Positions 1 through 11,899 of a stretch of 64,000 nucleotides of DNA are shown here, piece after piece. Position 1 is the first letter of the stretch. Each line of letters opens with the position of its first letter. Source of the stretch: Stomorhina lunata (Eukaryota > Arthropoda > Insecta > Diptera > Rhiniidae). The notes below the pieces were generated by a model. That model ran no database searches, was not told the origin of the DNA, and was given only the letters and a program-made list of their open reading frames with translations. Location of the stretch: contig OW121741.1 of assembly GCA_933228675.1 (NCBI GenBank), positions 41,464,580-41,528,579 of the forward strand. The letters are read 5' to 3'. The position numbers and the translations under genes were made by a program.

Positions 1-118
1 TAGGCTATGTAAAACTGTCAATGAGTATCAAAAGAGAACCGGATGCAGCTCATTGCCTGAGAGAAGTACCCCTTGTTCCAATTGGAGGAATTATATATTA
101 TATATACATATTTCTAGT
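1..118 (+). repeat. SINE, 3' part (cut by window start)
   Basis: The first 118 bases match, in the opposite orientation, both outer parts of the SINE split across 54343-58192. They share the blocks around 'taggctatgtaaaact', 'ggatgcagctcattg' and 'caattgga', and end in an (AT)-rich tail as that copy does. The tRNA-like head lies upstream of the window. The family assignment rests only on this in-window comparison. Confidence 0.6.
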
Positions 119-271
119 TGTAACGCTGCTAATTTTGCCATGATAACCTTTCCAACATAACCGATATGAATATATAATATGGAGAAAATCGAGGGAAGTT
201 TCAAATGTTGGCCTTAGTCTGAAGTTGTAAGGGGAAGGTAATATAGTATAAAATTGCTGATTTAGCCGCCT

Positions 272-562
272 TCTTCTTTTTGTTATCCTTGACTCCCAGT
301 GGATCATAGGGCCTCAACCATCCTGATACATCGAATTTTATTGTGAGATGTAAGGCATATGCCATTCCATGAATAGTTTGCAACTCCTTATCAACTGACC
401 TTTTCCACGTTCTAGCAGGTCCACTAACACGACGGCCGCTAACCTATGGATTCCAATGAAGCGCTTGTCGAGCAATGTTGGAATTTGGCCTTCGAAGTGT
501 GTGGTCTATCCACCGCCATTTCCGTTGACATAACTCTATAGCAGCAGGGATTTGGCTCGTAG
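272..562 (-). repeat. 5'-truncated RTE-like LINE tail, copy A
   Basis: Minus-strand reading gives the last codons and 3' end of a non-LTR retrotransposon, finishing with 'gggagtcaaggataac' and an AAG/GAA-rich tail (around 270-300). The same 3' end occurs as a 50-bp insertion with target duplication at 50558-50607, which fixes the 3' terminus. It stands head-to-tail with copy B (563 onward); the two share most of their 270 bp, including 'acgacggccgctaacc'. Confidence 0.65.
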
Positions 563-1440
563 CGTTGACTCCCAGTGATGCATAGGGCCTCAACCATCCA
601 TTGCGATATGTTAGGCTTACATCATTCTATGAATAGTTTGCTGCTTTCAAATCCGCATCTATTGACCTTTTCCATGTTCTTGCAGGTGCACCAATACGAC
701 GGCCGCTAACCTATGGATTCCAACGAAGCGCTTCTCGAGCAATGTTTTTATTTGGTCTTCAAAGTATGTGGCCTATACACCGCCATTTCCGTTGACATAC
801 CTTTATAGAAGCAGGGATTTGGGTTGTAGCGTTAGTATATCTTAATTTCTTATGGGATTTTGCCACCATATATTAAAAATTTGCCAAGGTTTGTAGTCGC
901 TTATCGAAGGCATTTGTGCGTTTCCAAGTTTCGCAACCATAATACGAGATGGACCTGACATTCGAGTGCTATATTCGTAACTTAGTTATTGTTAGTATTT
1001 GACGAGATTTCCAAATAGCTCAGAGAATGTCGAATAAAAATTTTACCTTAGAGTTTTTTTGAAGGTGACTTGAGCTTTGGCTTAGAAGACATACGTCATT
1101 AGAGTATTCCAAGTCCTCGAGTTGTTTAAAATGGGTCAATTAGATACCCCTTCTAGGACTCGACATTTAAAATCCATGATTTTCTAAAATTCTCTTTAGG
1201 TAGCTCCTATTGACACCATCGAAGGCCTCCATAAAGTCGATAAACGCTTTGTAAATCGGGGTGCGGAATTCATTACATTGCTCTAGTACTATTCTTACTG
1301 TGTTGATTCGGCCAACACAAGATCGATTCTCTCTGAACCCAAACTGATTTTCGCGGAGTGTAGCAGAAAATTATTCGACTTAGTGTAATACTCCTATAGT
1401 TATTGCAGTCTTTGGAGTCAAGGGACCCCGCAAAATGAAA
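563..1440 (-). pseudogene. Decayed RTE-like LINE reverse transcriptase, copy B
   Basis: Minus-strand fragments of an RTE-like non-LTR reverse transcriptase. About 1190-1370 encodes the fingers motif (ENQFGFRENRSC, then a run ending NEFRTPIYKAFIDF). About 1070-1120 encodes the catalytic box as EYSNDVCLL, so the usual YADD is degraded. 563-940 holds the C-terminal tail and 3' end. The palm between fingers and YADD is mostly deleted, and stops and frameshifts are frequent. It is dead. Confidence 0.6.
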
Positions 1441-1614
1441 TTCCCCCATTCTATGTACAATTACATTTTGTAGTTCCTGGAGAATCCGAACTATAAAAGT
1501 TTTAAATATAAAATTTCATGTGGCTTTTTGTCATGTCTTTAGCTTCAAATAGGAGCTTAATTATATAAGAGTCAGAGACATTAATCTAAAAATATTTCTA
1601 GTTCCAATGACAAC

Positions 1615-1705
1615 AGCACTCTATGGGAATATATTGCCAACTCCATGAAAACTGCTGCAAAATCTGTATAACGTTTATAAAACAATCTTCCTAAAAACTC
1701 TTCGT
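1615..1705 (+). repeat. Small LINE linker fragment
   Basis: About 90 bp in plus orientation encodes an IANSMKTAAKSV-like run matching the endonuclease-RT linker found at 7200-7270. It lies between two minus-strand LINE pieces, so the block 272-3420 is a mosaic of fragments. Confidence 0.45.
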
Positions 1706-3420
1706 AGGACGTGGAGTGCTGCAATGCCAAAAAAGTTCCCTCCTTTTCGTCTATGATTGTGCCCGATGGTTGTATTCTCAGTGTTCTTTGTCCAGTATAT
1801 ATGGTATATGTCTCCTTTCAATTGCATATAAGATCCTATCGACGTAAATCGTTTAGGACCAGCACTAAGGGGATGAACCCTACTTATGCAATCCATTGTG
1901 TTGGAACAAGGAAAATTTCTGCGGGAAGCTTTTCTCAATGTGTGTCCTAGCCAGTCATATGTTCTAGTGAGTATACTTATTTGTAGCGGGTCTTGAGCGG
2001 TGTGCAACCATAGGTCTTCATTAGAGATTGTGACGGGACAGAAAATTTTAAGTATACGTCTTAAGCACCGATTAAAAAAAGCTTGCCAACTGTTCATCTC
2101 ATGGCTCGAGATATTCCATGTCTCACAGCCATATAAGAGCACGGCTTTAACATTGTTGGTAAAAACTTTGATTTTGGTGGTGGTCGAAATATTTTGAGAT
2201 CTTATTAGTTTGTTTAGTATTCCAAAAGCGTAACCTATTTTGAATGTCTTTTCTGCTGCCTCCGCTTTTTAAGATAATACTCCCTAGGTAACAGAAAGTT
2301 TCAACTTCATCAATGGTTTGTCCAGCAAGATAAAATTTGGCGTCATTTAGTGAGTTAATTCGCATTGACTTACTTCCCTTGATGTTAATCTAAAGACCAG
2401 CTAGAGCAGCACGGGAGTCAAAGTTTTGGAGTTTGGATTACATGCTTGAGAATCGGTGAGAGAATAGACACACGTCGTCGGAGTAATCAATTTCATCTAG
2501 TCTATCGTAAAGACCCCACGAGATACCATGTTGTCCAGTTATCGAATTACTCAACACAACATCAACATTCAATAGCTGTGGGGACAACACATATCCCTAA
2601 CGGATTCTTACCTTCACACTAATGGGTTTGCTCTGGCAACTTTCATGGAGAATACAGCAGAACGCGTTATTTTAGAGTTTTTTTATGAGTCGTATGATCT
2701 TCTCGGGAGCTCGGGGACAATGTGTCAAATGTACGTTTAAAATCAAGAACAATAGGTAAAGGAGAGATCGCCATTCAATCGATTGTTCCACAATAACCTT
2801 AAGGCTTTTGATGCGATCAACACAGGATTTATTCGGTCTTAAACCTGCTTGTTCGCGTCTGTGCTGTGGTCGAAAATGGACGATATGCAACTGCGCAGAA
2901 TATAGGCCATATTAAGAACTTTATTATAATTAGGCCTTCTCTGAGGACATTTGACAGTCTTTCGTCCGACTAGCATTTTATGATCAAAGGCTATAAAAGC
3001 TTTATGGATAGAGCTGTACTGGCTTTAAGGCGGAACTCCGTCAGTACCTGCAGCTATTTCTGGGCTTCTTTGGCTAAATTTTCAGCATATCTTCGCTTAT
3101 CCTTACTTGCACTTCGTTTGGCTTCTCGATTTAATTGCAATATCCTTGTTATTTGATATGTGGGGTCTTAGCATCATTTAACTTCCCTTAAGCTAATCTT
3201 CAATCTTAAATTGTTTGCCACGTTTTTCTTTAAATCCAAGGCTTTTTGAACTTTCTTCTATAACCTATTTCACTAGCAGCAGTCTCAATAAAAGCCGTTT
3301 TTACATCATTCCAATAGGTGTCTGTATTCTGGTGAACGGTGATATCGAGAAGCTCTGTTCTATTCCTCAAAGCGGTAGAGAACCTCATAGCAACAGGTGA
3401 TTTCAGTTTTTCTTAATTAA
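1706..3420 (-). pseudogene. Decayed RTE-like LINE: linker, RT and C-terminal domain
   Basis: Read on the minus strand from high to low coordinate, this is a more complete LINE fragment. 3420-2900 is the basic endonuclease-RT linker (KRSASKDKRRYAENLAKEAQ). 2890-2672 is the RT fingers (QAGLRPNKSCVDRI). About 2480 is the catalytic box, read as DYSDDVCLFSHRF. 2365-2147 is the FCYLGSIIL motif, and 2142-1675 the thumb and C-terminal part (LLYGCETW, CLRRILKIF, WLGHTLRK). Intact elements make one ORF that nicks target DNA and reverse-transcribes its own RNA. Here the frame is broken repeatedly and the endonuclease is absent. Confidence 0.7.
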
Positions 3421-3484
3421 ACCTTTGGTTTGTTATAGTAATTGTATTCCCGATATTATTAAAATGTATGCTTTTTTATCGGAA

Positions 3485-4030
3485 AATTGTGTTTAGCGCC
3501 AAAGCTCATGTCTGGCTGAATGAATACGAGAACAAGTAAAATTACAGCAATTTATGTTAACCCATGTTATACCACTACCCCGAATTTCTCTGTATCAACA
3601 ATAACGAAAATTTGGTACAAGTGCAATGTGAAATGACAAATAAGGTATCGGGCTCAGGCTAAGGGAGGATATTCCGGATTACCAGCAAACAAGGCAACGC
3701 TGTTTTCTATAAGGTTCCATGGACGGAACTCTAACAGAGCGAGTTGGTAGAAGAGTTATTAAGATGTTATATGTAAGATTAGGCTACGTGGTTTCCCAGG
3801 AAAAAGGGCAAGGTGGTCGGGGAAACGAGGTATCGGGTTATAGCTGAGAATGTTTTCTATGGGGATTTATAGCCAGAATATCTAACAGAGCGAGTTGTTA
3901 TGAATTAATAAAGAGCTGTACTTGATGATACGTGATTTCAACAAGACAGTAGCATATACCACAAAGCGCACGAAGTAATGGCGTAATTGGGATGCCAGTT
4001 CGGTGAATTGATCAATGCACGTTTGGGAGT
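3485..4030 (+). pseudogene. Mariner (DD41D-like) transposase remnant
   Basis: Plus-strand translation near 3490 gives FSAKAHVWLNEYENK, a decayed form of the first catalytic segment (FSDEAHFWLNGYVNK) seen in better copies here. Around 3940-3975 it gives FQQDSSIYHKAHEVMA, the second catalytic segment (QQDGATCHTA). The stretch between contains a rough duplication: 'ctaacagagcgagttg' occurs near 3731 and again near 3887. No terminal repeats were found. Old and inactive. Confidence 0.5.
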
Positions 4031-4239
4031 CAACAACTTTTTCAAAATATTCCGATAATATCCGAAATTTGATGAGTATATTTATGTATTTAAGATTTCA
4101 CTCTTTTAAAGTTTCAGCGTGTGTCAGACGATTATATATGTTGAATACATAGATTATATGCCACACAAAACAAAATTTAATGTTCCTTTTAATATATTTT
4201 GTTTTCTGATTCTCTACAAGTTCTTATGGTTTTTTTTTT
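4031..4239. other. Unassigned AT-rich spacer
   Basis: No coding potential or recognised repeat was seen between the mariner remnant and the Helentron-like element that starts at 4240. Confidence 0.4.
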
Positions 4240-5024
4240 ATACCCTTCACCACCATAGGTGGAAAGGGTATTATAAGTTTGTGCTGATGTTTGTAACGCA
4301 TAGAAATATTTGTCTTAGACCCACCTTTTAGTATACCAATAGACTTAGAATCACATTCTGAGTCGATTTAGCGATGTCCGTCCGTCCGTCCGTCTGGCTG
4401 GCTGGACGGCTGGACCCCCATGTAAACCTTGTAATCAAACTACAGGTCGCAATTCTAAAGATAATTTGATGAAATTTGGCACAGATAATTTTTTTGATAA
4501 TGGGACCATGGCTATTGAAATTGGTCAAAATCGGTCTATTATTTATGGTACCTCCCATAGGTCCCACTTCCCGGAATTGCTATATTGGCCACAAATATCA
4601 ATATTTTTTCATGAAATTTAAAACAGATACTGCTTATATAAACTTAAATCATTGTACCAAATTTCGTTGAAATCGGTCCATACAAACTCTTCTTCAAAAA
4701 CGCACTAAATGAGACAAAAAATCACTAAAACGCTCGTAAATGTAAAGATAATGAAAATTTTGAGTTTATTTTTTGCACACATAGTTTTTGTAACAACTGT
4801 AATCAATTTGCCAAATTTCGAGATAATCGGTCCACATTTGACCCTAGCTCTCATATAAGTCCAAATGACGGAAACAGGTTGAATATATACGTTTTGAGAA
4901 AATGTTTGTATGATGGCAAAATTTAGGAAATATTTGTCTTTATACAGGAAAAATAACACCTTTGACCTTAGTGGTGAAGGGTATCGTATGGTCGGCTTGA
5001 CCGACTATAGCGCTTTCTTACTTG
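4240..5024 (+). mobile_element. Helentron/DINE-like element, family 2
   Basis: Non-autonomous element beginning TATACCCTTCACCACCATAG and ending with a hairpin (GTCGG-CTTGA-CCGAC near 5000) followed by 'cgctttcttacttg'. A GTCC/GTCT microsatellite lies near 4376-4395. It encodes no protein. A partial reverse copy lies at 40792-41543 and remnants at 60520-61230. The layout (5' subterminal repeat, internal GTCY microsatellite, 3' hairpin close to the end) matches Helentron-associated/DINE-1/mini-me elements of Diptera. The class assignment is from structure only. Confidence 0.7.
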
Positions 5025-6285
5025 TTTTGTTTATTTTTATTCACACAAGACCAATAAAATATAAATATTGTTTGTTTTTTTGCTCATCATTTTTTTTTTC
5101 AATATTAATTCTGAACATTTTTTGAGTTCATATAAAAATTCTGTAGGTTTCACTTATTGGGTTTTATTTTTTTTTTTTTGGATAACTCAGCATGGGGGTT
5201 TGATACATGCGATTTTCTTATGAAAATGACAAATAAGTTTTATATCATTTTTTTTTTTTTGTTCGACTTCTATCTTAAAGTCTCCTTCGTTTCGAAGATA
5301 AATTATGGTTTTTGATTTTAAATTATTGTTTGTTTAAGTAAAAAATTTGCACATATTCGGGTAGAAAACAAATCAAATTAGGGTCTTAGTCGGTGTAATT
5401 GTCTTGAATTTATTATTTTGTAATTTACAGTAAATCGTATAAAATTTCTTTAAAAAAAAATCCAAAAAAATTTAATTTATTTATACAAAATATAAGAAAA
5501 CATTCCCTTTACTTTAAGCCTCTTTAACAAAAAATAAAAACCTAAAGAATAAAGTAGTAAAATCAGTAAAAAGAAATAAGTAAAAAAATTTTAGAGGTTA
5601 CAAATACATTTGTGACATGTTTGCGATTAATGTCAAATAAAGTGACATAAAGGCTTGACACTTGATGTGTGTGAGTAACATGACATTGTGGCAAATGTAA
5701 GAAAAATGTTTAAAAAAAAAAATAAAAAAAAAAATCAGGAGTTGCCATTTTAAATAGAAATTTATTATAACTCTCAGGGGTATATGAAAAAAAAAGGGGC
5801 AAAATGACTTTGTCTTAGAAATTTCTTTAAGACTTAATTGTTTTTCTTTCTTATTCTTAAAGTTGGTAACTCTGTTAACAACCATTAACAGTTTTTATTT
5901 TTTGCTTAAAGCCACTTAAATTTAATTTCGAAATAGTAACAGACATTTTCTTTGCTGACACCACAACTACTTAAAATAAAGTGTTACAGACACCTCTACC
6001 ATCTCCCCATTCCTCGTAGAAGAACCGACCTAGCCACCTTTGATGTGTAATAGAAGGAAGTGTAAGATCTGAAACATACATACATACATGTATGTATGGA
6101 AATGAGACATAGTTGTGAAGAATTACGAAGGTAGTTTTAAAAGTAGTCATTATTTTTTTTTTATATGCTTGTATTTTATTATTGAATTTTTCTGAAAAGA
6201 AAATAACAATAAGTAATCAAATCTTATTCTAACGTAAAATTATATAGAAATTGCAAGTGTAATTCTATTTAAAATTTATTTGAAT
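5025..6285. other. AT-rich non-coding stretch
   Basis: Strongly AT-rich with several poly-T and poly-A runs (for example 5168-5180, 5251-5262) and a small (CATA)n microsatellite near 6075-6095. Short open frames here are low-complexity and lack recognisable motifs. I see no gene. Confidence 0.5.
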
Positions 6286-6645
6286 TAAAAGAAAATTAGT
6301 GAGTGGCAAGGTATCCGTCCTTCTTAATCGTTGGTGACCTTCAAATTGCAAAAGCTGCCTTGCATGATTATTAGGGTGATCATGCAGCTTAGAAATATAT
6401 TTTGTACAGAACCTTCTAATCTCTTCTTGGACAAGGGGGACATTTAAATCTCTATGGATATTATTATTTCGGATGTATCAGGGGGCGCCGGTTATTAAAC
6501 GTAAGATCCTTGATTGTCTTCTCTGTAATTTAGCAATGTTCGAAGCAGAAGCCGTTCTCCATAACTGAATACCATACGTCCATATTGGTTTAATTATTGA
6601 TTTGTACAAAGGGACCTTGTAGTCTAACTCAAGAGTAGTCATTAT
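6286..6645 (-). pseudogene. Jockey-like LINE reverse transcriptase C-terminus
   Basis: Minus-strand translation gives the C-terminal part of a Jockey-type non-LTR reverse transcriptase. The first segment is VPLYKSIIKPIWTYGIQLW and LQRRQSRILRLITGAP (6640-6478). After a frame change comes NNNIHRDLNVPLVQEEIRR and a run ending in KYISKLHDHPNN (about 6470-6370). Upstream RT and endonuclease regions are missing, so it is a 5'-truncated dead copy. Confidence 0.7.
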
Positions 6646-7190
6646 GAAAAAATATGTTTCCTGGTAAGATCCTAAATGTTTGTCAGTTTTGGAGTTGGTC
6701 AGTTCTTTATACCTTAGTTCTGGTATTTTTTCGGAAGCCAACGAACGATACAAATACGAATGAGGCAATACAAATGCGAAATAAATATCTGCCATAACAG
6801 GGGACATAATGTGGCCAAGCTGGTCAAAAATGGCTCAAGTCGATGTCAGAAGCTGGAATTTGTTTGCGTATTCGTGATCAGCAAAACAAGGCAAAACCTA
6901 GTCTCCAGATTTATCCCAGTTAACGGAAGATTAGCGACAATACGTGTCAAAGCAAAATACATCTATCTGAGCTTAATTTGTACTTACGCTTCCGCAGAGA
7001 AGATGAAGATTTAAAAGAAGCCTTTTGTTCAACTCGAGGAAGTTTATGATAGCTGACCCAATCATGACGCAAAAATAATACGAGTGATTTTAACGCAAAG
7101 TTTGCACTGGAAAGTTGCTTTGATAAGTTCAGCCTTCACAACGTAACATCTGAAAATAGTATGTGATTGGCTACTCTCGGTTCAAACGAC
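6646..7190. other. Unassigned spacer
   Basis: No recognised protein motif or repeat in either strand. Open frames of 84-109 codons crossing this part have no family signature. Confidence 0.35.
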
Positions 7191-7770
7191 ATATGACCGC
7201 TATGGCAACATATTGCCAAATCCCTGAAGACTGCTGCAAAATCTGTATTACGGTTTCAAAACCCTCTTCATAACAACTTTTCGTATGACTGAGAAAAATA
7301 CACCCTACAAAGCAACTCTACAATAAGTAGTTACGCGTCGAAATTTACAAAGATATCGGGAAAAAAGAGGGAAGAGAAACGCCGATGAAAAAAGAAAGAA
7401 ATGAAGAGATGTGTGTTTGAGGAAGTCAAATTAAACACCAATAAGATGATTTTGGCAGTTGTATCATCTCCTGTAAGGATGACCAAGGAAACCTAATGAC
7501 AGATACAGAGAGCGTGCTAAAACTATTGTTAGAATTAGCACTTTTGCACATTGTTGGCGATCAAGATGACATGCCTTAACAAATCAATAATGACGGCGTT
7601 ATATGTCCAGCACCCAACCAAAATGAGGTAAGAACTGCAATCACTCGACTGAGAAATGAGAAAGCTGTGGATGCCGATGGCTTGTCAGCAGAGCTTTTTA
7701 AGACCAGAGGTGATGAATTGATAAGGAGTATGTTCCAGCTTATAGAAATGTGTGGTTAGAAGAACGTTAA
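7191..7770 (+). pseudogene. RTE-like LINE fragment, linker and start of RT
   Basis: Plus-strand reading gives HIAKSLKTAAKSVLRFQNPL (7207-7270), then a lysine/arginine-rich linker. Next comes GNLMTDTESVLKLLLELA (about 7490-7545) and a run ending RLRNEKAVDADGLSAELF (about 7650-7705), where RTE-type elements begin their RT domain. Frames are interrupted. It points opposite to the neighbouring fragment (7771-8510). Confidence 0.6.
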
Positions 7771-8510
7771 TATATCACACGATTGAGGTCTTAGTGTTCT
7801 TTGTCCAGTGCAGATAAATTCGTATTTGGCAATTATGGACGTATAAGCCTCCTTTTAATTTCATATAATATCCTATTGATATTATATGAATTGGGACTTA
7901 CCAATATGGCGTGAGACCGGATAAATCTACCACTAACCAGATCTTTACGTCGTTATTTATGTTGACGGCGGTATCAAGGTAAACAAATTTCTTTACAACC
8001 TCGAAGCTATAGATCTCAACGATCAAATGTGATCCAATTCTAGTTTACTGTATGCTTGTAGTTTTGTTTTTGATTCGGTTGAAAATTGTTCCATTTGTTA
8101 ACTGCAGCTTCTCGCACGATTTTTTCTAATACAATATTAAAGAGATCGCATGATTAATTATTGCCTTTACTGAATCCTCGTTTAGTTATGAGGACTTCGA
8201 TAACCTCTTATCTTATTTATTTTAAGTGATGAGTTTGTATAAGTTAATGTTATCTTGCATAGCCTTATTAGCTTCGTAGGTATGACAAACTCAGACATTG
8301 CTTTAAACAACTTCGTTCGTATCAGGCTTTCAAAAGTAGCTTTGCAGTAAACGAAGAGATGATGCATGTCTTTTTGTTTTCATTGGGTCTTCTCCCTGAT
8401 TTGACGTAGAGTGAAGATCTTCCAGGTCTAAATCCACATTGGTAGTTCCTTATTATTTCGTTTACTTTGGGCATGTGAAATAGTCTTCATAAATAGATGA
8501 TGGCAGAGAA
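7771..8510 (-). pseudogene. RTE-like LINE reverse transcriptase fragment
   Basis: Minus-strand translation of 8367-8182 gives KATFESLIRTKLFKAMSEF and PTKLIRLCKITLTYTNSS, the palm region of RTE-type reverse transcriptases. Lower coordinates (about 8010-7920) encode the downstream NFEVV/FVYL-type segment before the thumb. Stops break the frame. A related plus-strand piece with the next part of the protein lies at 12610-13115. Confidence 0.6.
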
Positions 8511-8544
8511 TATTAAAAATATTTTGGCTGAACGCAATGCTTAA

Positions 8545-10193
8545 CAAGTAAGAGTTTTATATTCGGCTGTGCCGAATCTTATATACCCACCATCAAGTTG
8601 TGTTAAATTTAGAAACATATCTCATATATCTACGAGGCTGCAGCAAATTCAAAACGTGGACCAAATTGGAAAAAAGTTGTTACGCTAGTTGGTATTGTTG
8701 GTAAAATATTTGGAATAACTTCGGTTGCAGTAGCTTTATAGTTCAAGATTCAAAAGTGTTTAAGTGGTTTCCCTAGTAATTATTTACTTTGAAAAAAATT
8801 CGTTATCGTAACCGGGTATAGTTTTACATTAATAAGTTGTTAAATACTTTTCGTTTAGCTTAATATTAAGTTAAGATAAAGAAGTTGATAGTAATACGAC
8901 AGGTCCATATATTTTGTTAGGAGTTCCTAATGCATCTACCATATACATAATCTTAATATGCTGCTTGTACCTCCGAATTTTTTTGATTGTAGATATAAAA
9001 AAGGGGATGTAATATAAATATATAAGAATTATAGGCAAATGTTGACCGATTGTAACAAAATTTCACACACTGGCTGGTATTTATACAGGGCTTATTCTTG
9101 CAAAATTTAGTGGCAATAGCTGTCACAGTTTCTAATTTAATAGCTTTTAACTGGTCCTTGCTAAACATTTTTTTGGTTTCCGGGAGTGTTTTTTATATGA
9201 AAGCTATAGTCAAATATGGACCGATTCCTATAAAATTTGATATACTGACCAATAGTTGCATAAAACTTCTCTATACTAAATTTAGTCGTCATAGCTATCA
9301 CAATTGTACTCAATTTATCAGCATTTATGTGTTTCCCGGGGCGGGGTTATATGGGAGCTCTAACTAAATGTGAACCGATTTCGCCCATTTTCAGTACAAA
9401 ACTTTTGTTACATATCGGAAATACTTTTGTAAAATTTTGTCTCTCTAGCTTTTGTAGTTAAGGAGCTGTCGCGCTTTTATCTGACGGACAGACGGACATA
9501 AATCTCCTTTTCTTTTTGTATTTTTGTGTTTCTGTAAGTTTTTTATATGGGAGCTATGGTCAAATGGTGACCGATTGTAACAAAATTTTGCACACTGACT
9601 GGCATTCACATAAGACTTGCTTTTGCAAAATTTTGTTGCTGTAGCCCTTTCAGTTAAGGCGCTATCGCGCTTTTATCTAACGGACAGACGGACATAAACC
9701 CCCTTTTCTTTTTGTATTTTTGTGTTTCCGTAAGTTCTTTATATGGGAGCTATGGTCAAATGGTGACCGATTGTGACAAAATTTTGCACACTGGCTGGTA
9801 TTCACATAAGACTTATTTGTGCTAAATTTGGTGGCGAAAGCTATTACATTTTAGCATTTATTGGCATTTAAGTGAATTTCAGGTGGAATTTTGGCTGTTT
9901 CCGTATGTTTTTTATATGGGAGCAATGGTTAAATGTGAACCGATTTCGATGAAATTTTATATACTGCCTAGTGCTTATGGAAAACTTCTAGATACCAAAT
10001 TTTATCATCATAGCTATTATAATTTGTCAGTTATTAGCAAATAAGCGACTTGTCTAGACGAGGTTATACGGGAGCTATGGTCAAATGTTAACCGATTTTG
10101 CCCAATTTCAATACCAAAATTTTCTCATAAATGAAGAATGTTGCTAAGTTTCAGTGAGCTAGCTCCTTTCGTTTAGGCGTTATCGTGATTTCA

Positions 10194-10227
<34 letters not shown>

Positions 10228-10388
10228 GGACAGACAGACGGACAGACAGACGGACATCGCTCAATTGTCTTAGAATTTCATAAGGATTCAGAATATATAT
10301 CGTTTTTGATTTTTGAGTCAATATTAAGGAAATTACAAACGGAATGACAATCTCAATATACCCCCCATTCTTTTTGATGGTGGGTATA
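8545..10388 (-). mobile_element. Helentron/DINE-like element, family 1, near full length
   Basis: The low-coordinate end carries CAAGTAAGAG and the hairpin ATTCGGC-TGT-GCCGAAT, then TATACCCACCATCA. The other end is TGATGGTGGGTATA, the inverted match of that subterminal repeat. A pure GACA microsatellite (10197-10255) lies near the second end. No Rep/helicase ORF, so it is non-autonomous. Further family 1 copies are at 21060, 33984, 40162, 49029, 51659 and 61231. With the hairpin taken as the 3' end, this copy is on the minus strand. Confidence 0.75.
10197..10255. repeat. (GACA/GACG)n microsatellite
   Basis: About fourteen tetranucleotide units within the family 1 element. Equivalent tracts occur in the other family 1 and family 3 copies (21190, 30055-30155, 44500-44550, 49160-49230), so it is a built-in part of the element. 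Confidence 0.85.
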
Positions 10389-10980
10389 ACAATGTGCTTT
10401 GAATGCAAGTGCACAAAATTACCGTGACAACATTGCCTAAAAAGCTATCGAATTGAACCCTCAAGGCAGTCGAAGAAGAGGGTGACTCACACATACTTGG
10501 AAGGGACATGTTGACATGTCGGCTTGTCGAGCATTTACAAATTTGCTTAATAAGATTTTAATATTAGCTAGTTGGCAAAAATAAAGTTCTCTCATTGAAG
10601 CTTATCAAATTTCGTAGATTGCTCCTCTGAATTTCATAGAATCCATTACGAATCCGCTGACAAAATACATTTTAGAAAACGTATTCTTCTTTTTTGGACA
10701 CTTTATTTTCTCATTTTCCTAAGAATTTAGGCAGAAAGTACCCAATTCCAACAACATTTTGGTCTTTGTCATATCTTATTTAGACTACTGAGCCTTAAAT
10801 ACTGGAAAGGCCTCTTTAGTGTACCAGGTTTGTGGTTTCCACAAATTCAAGATTTGATTACGATATTCATATGTTGTAGCCATCAGATAGTGGGATAGGT
10901 ATGATAACTCATCATACATTTTTTAGTCTAGATGTTGCAATGACCTGGGTTTATTCTTCTGTTATTCTTAACACGCAGTT
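10389..10980. other. Unassigned spacer
   Basis: No coding motif or in-window repeat was recognised here. Confidence 0.35.
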
Positions 10981-11220
10981 GAGCGAGTTTCCATGAATAG
11001 ATTGCTTCTTCCAACTCCGTATCAACTGACCTTCTCTACGTTCTAGCAGGTGCGCCAACGTGACGACCTCTACCCTGCGGATTCCAAAGGAGTGCTTGTC
11101 GAGCAATGTTGGTATTTGATCGTCATTTTCGCTGACAAGCCTATATAGAAGCAGGGATTTGGATTCTAGTGTCTAGCAGATTTTCATTTGTTATGCGATT
11201 CGGCAACCATATATTAAAAA
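10981..11220 (-). repeat. RTE-like LINE C-terminal fragment
   Basis: Clearly similar to 610-900, sharing 'cttgtcgagcaatgttgg' and 'agaagcagggatttgg' and the 'caaccatatattaaaaatt' end. It is in the same minus-strand orientation and about 240 bp long. The terminal 3' end seen at 272-300 is absent. Confidence 0.6.
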
Positions 11221-11899
11221 TTGGGATGCAGTTGTTACCTGACTCCAGTTATCATATAGGAACTAAATCCAATTCCTAAACTCGCCTCCCCGTAGTATGT
11301 TCTGGTAACCTGTGCAACCTAATTAAAGATGCGGTAAGCAACCCGTATGGGATTCTAGGTCTGAGATAATATGAGAGGGACTAAAATAGTTGTAATTGGT
11401 AAAGTACGAAACTGCAGTGTCTGTCTCGGATCGTGCGGCGATGTGATAAGTCCTTGAAAAGATTTTAGTGTTACCTGATTGTTATATTTATAACTATCCG
11501 TTAAGTATTGCAAAAGTTTACCTCATAAGATAATCTGTAAGACCTCCTCAAATCTAATTCTAAAAAGTACACACATTCTAATTGACCGTCAACTCGTTTG
11601 ACTTGCCTTCACCAAATCCCTGACCTATTAGGTTTAGTACTTTACAATGTCGTTCCTCATTGTTGAAATGTTATATAGGGAATAAAGCAATCCGATGCCA
11701 AGGGATATCTGTGATGTGCTCTTAAAACAGAAAAATAGAATGGAAATATTTCCGTAACTTCTAAATCGTTGGCAGGATTTAAAAAAAAATAAGAATAAGA
11801 AAAAGATTTGAACCTGGAAGGCCCAAATTTTACTGGAGCGGCAAAGTAGGGCACCTCAGACTCAAATAACAAATCATACTATATATCAAATATATAGGT
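11221..11899. other. Unassigned spacer
   Basis: No gene recognised. The short frame on the minus strand at 11657-11872 has no family signature. Confidence 0.35.

Noticed and set aside
10197..10255. Independent microsatellite locus of special interest
   Set aside because: The same GACA/GTCT tract is built into many family 1 and 3 elements.
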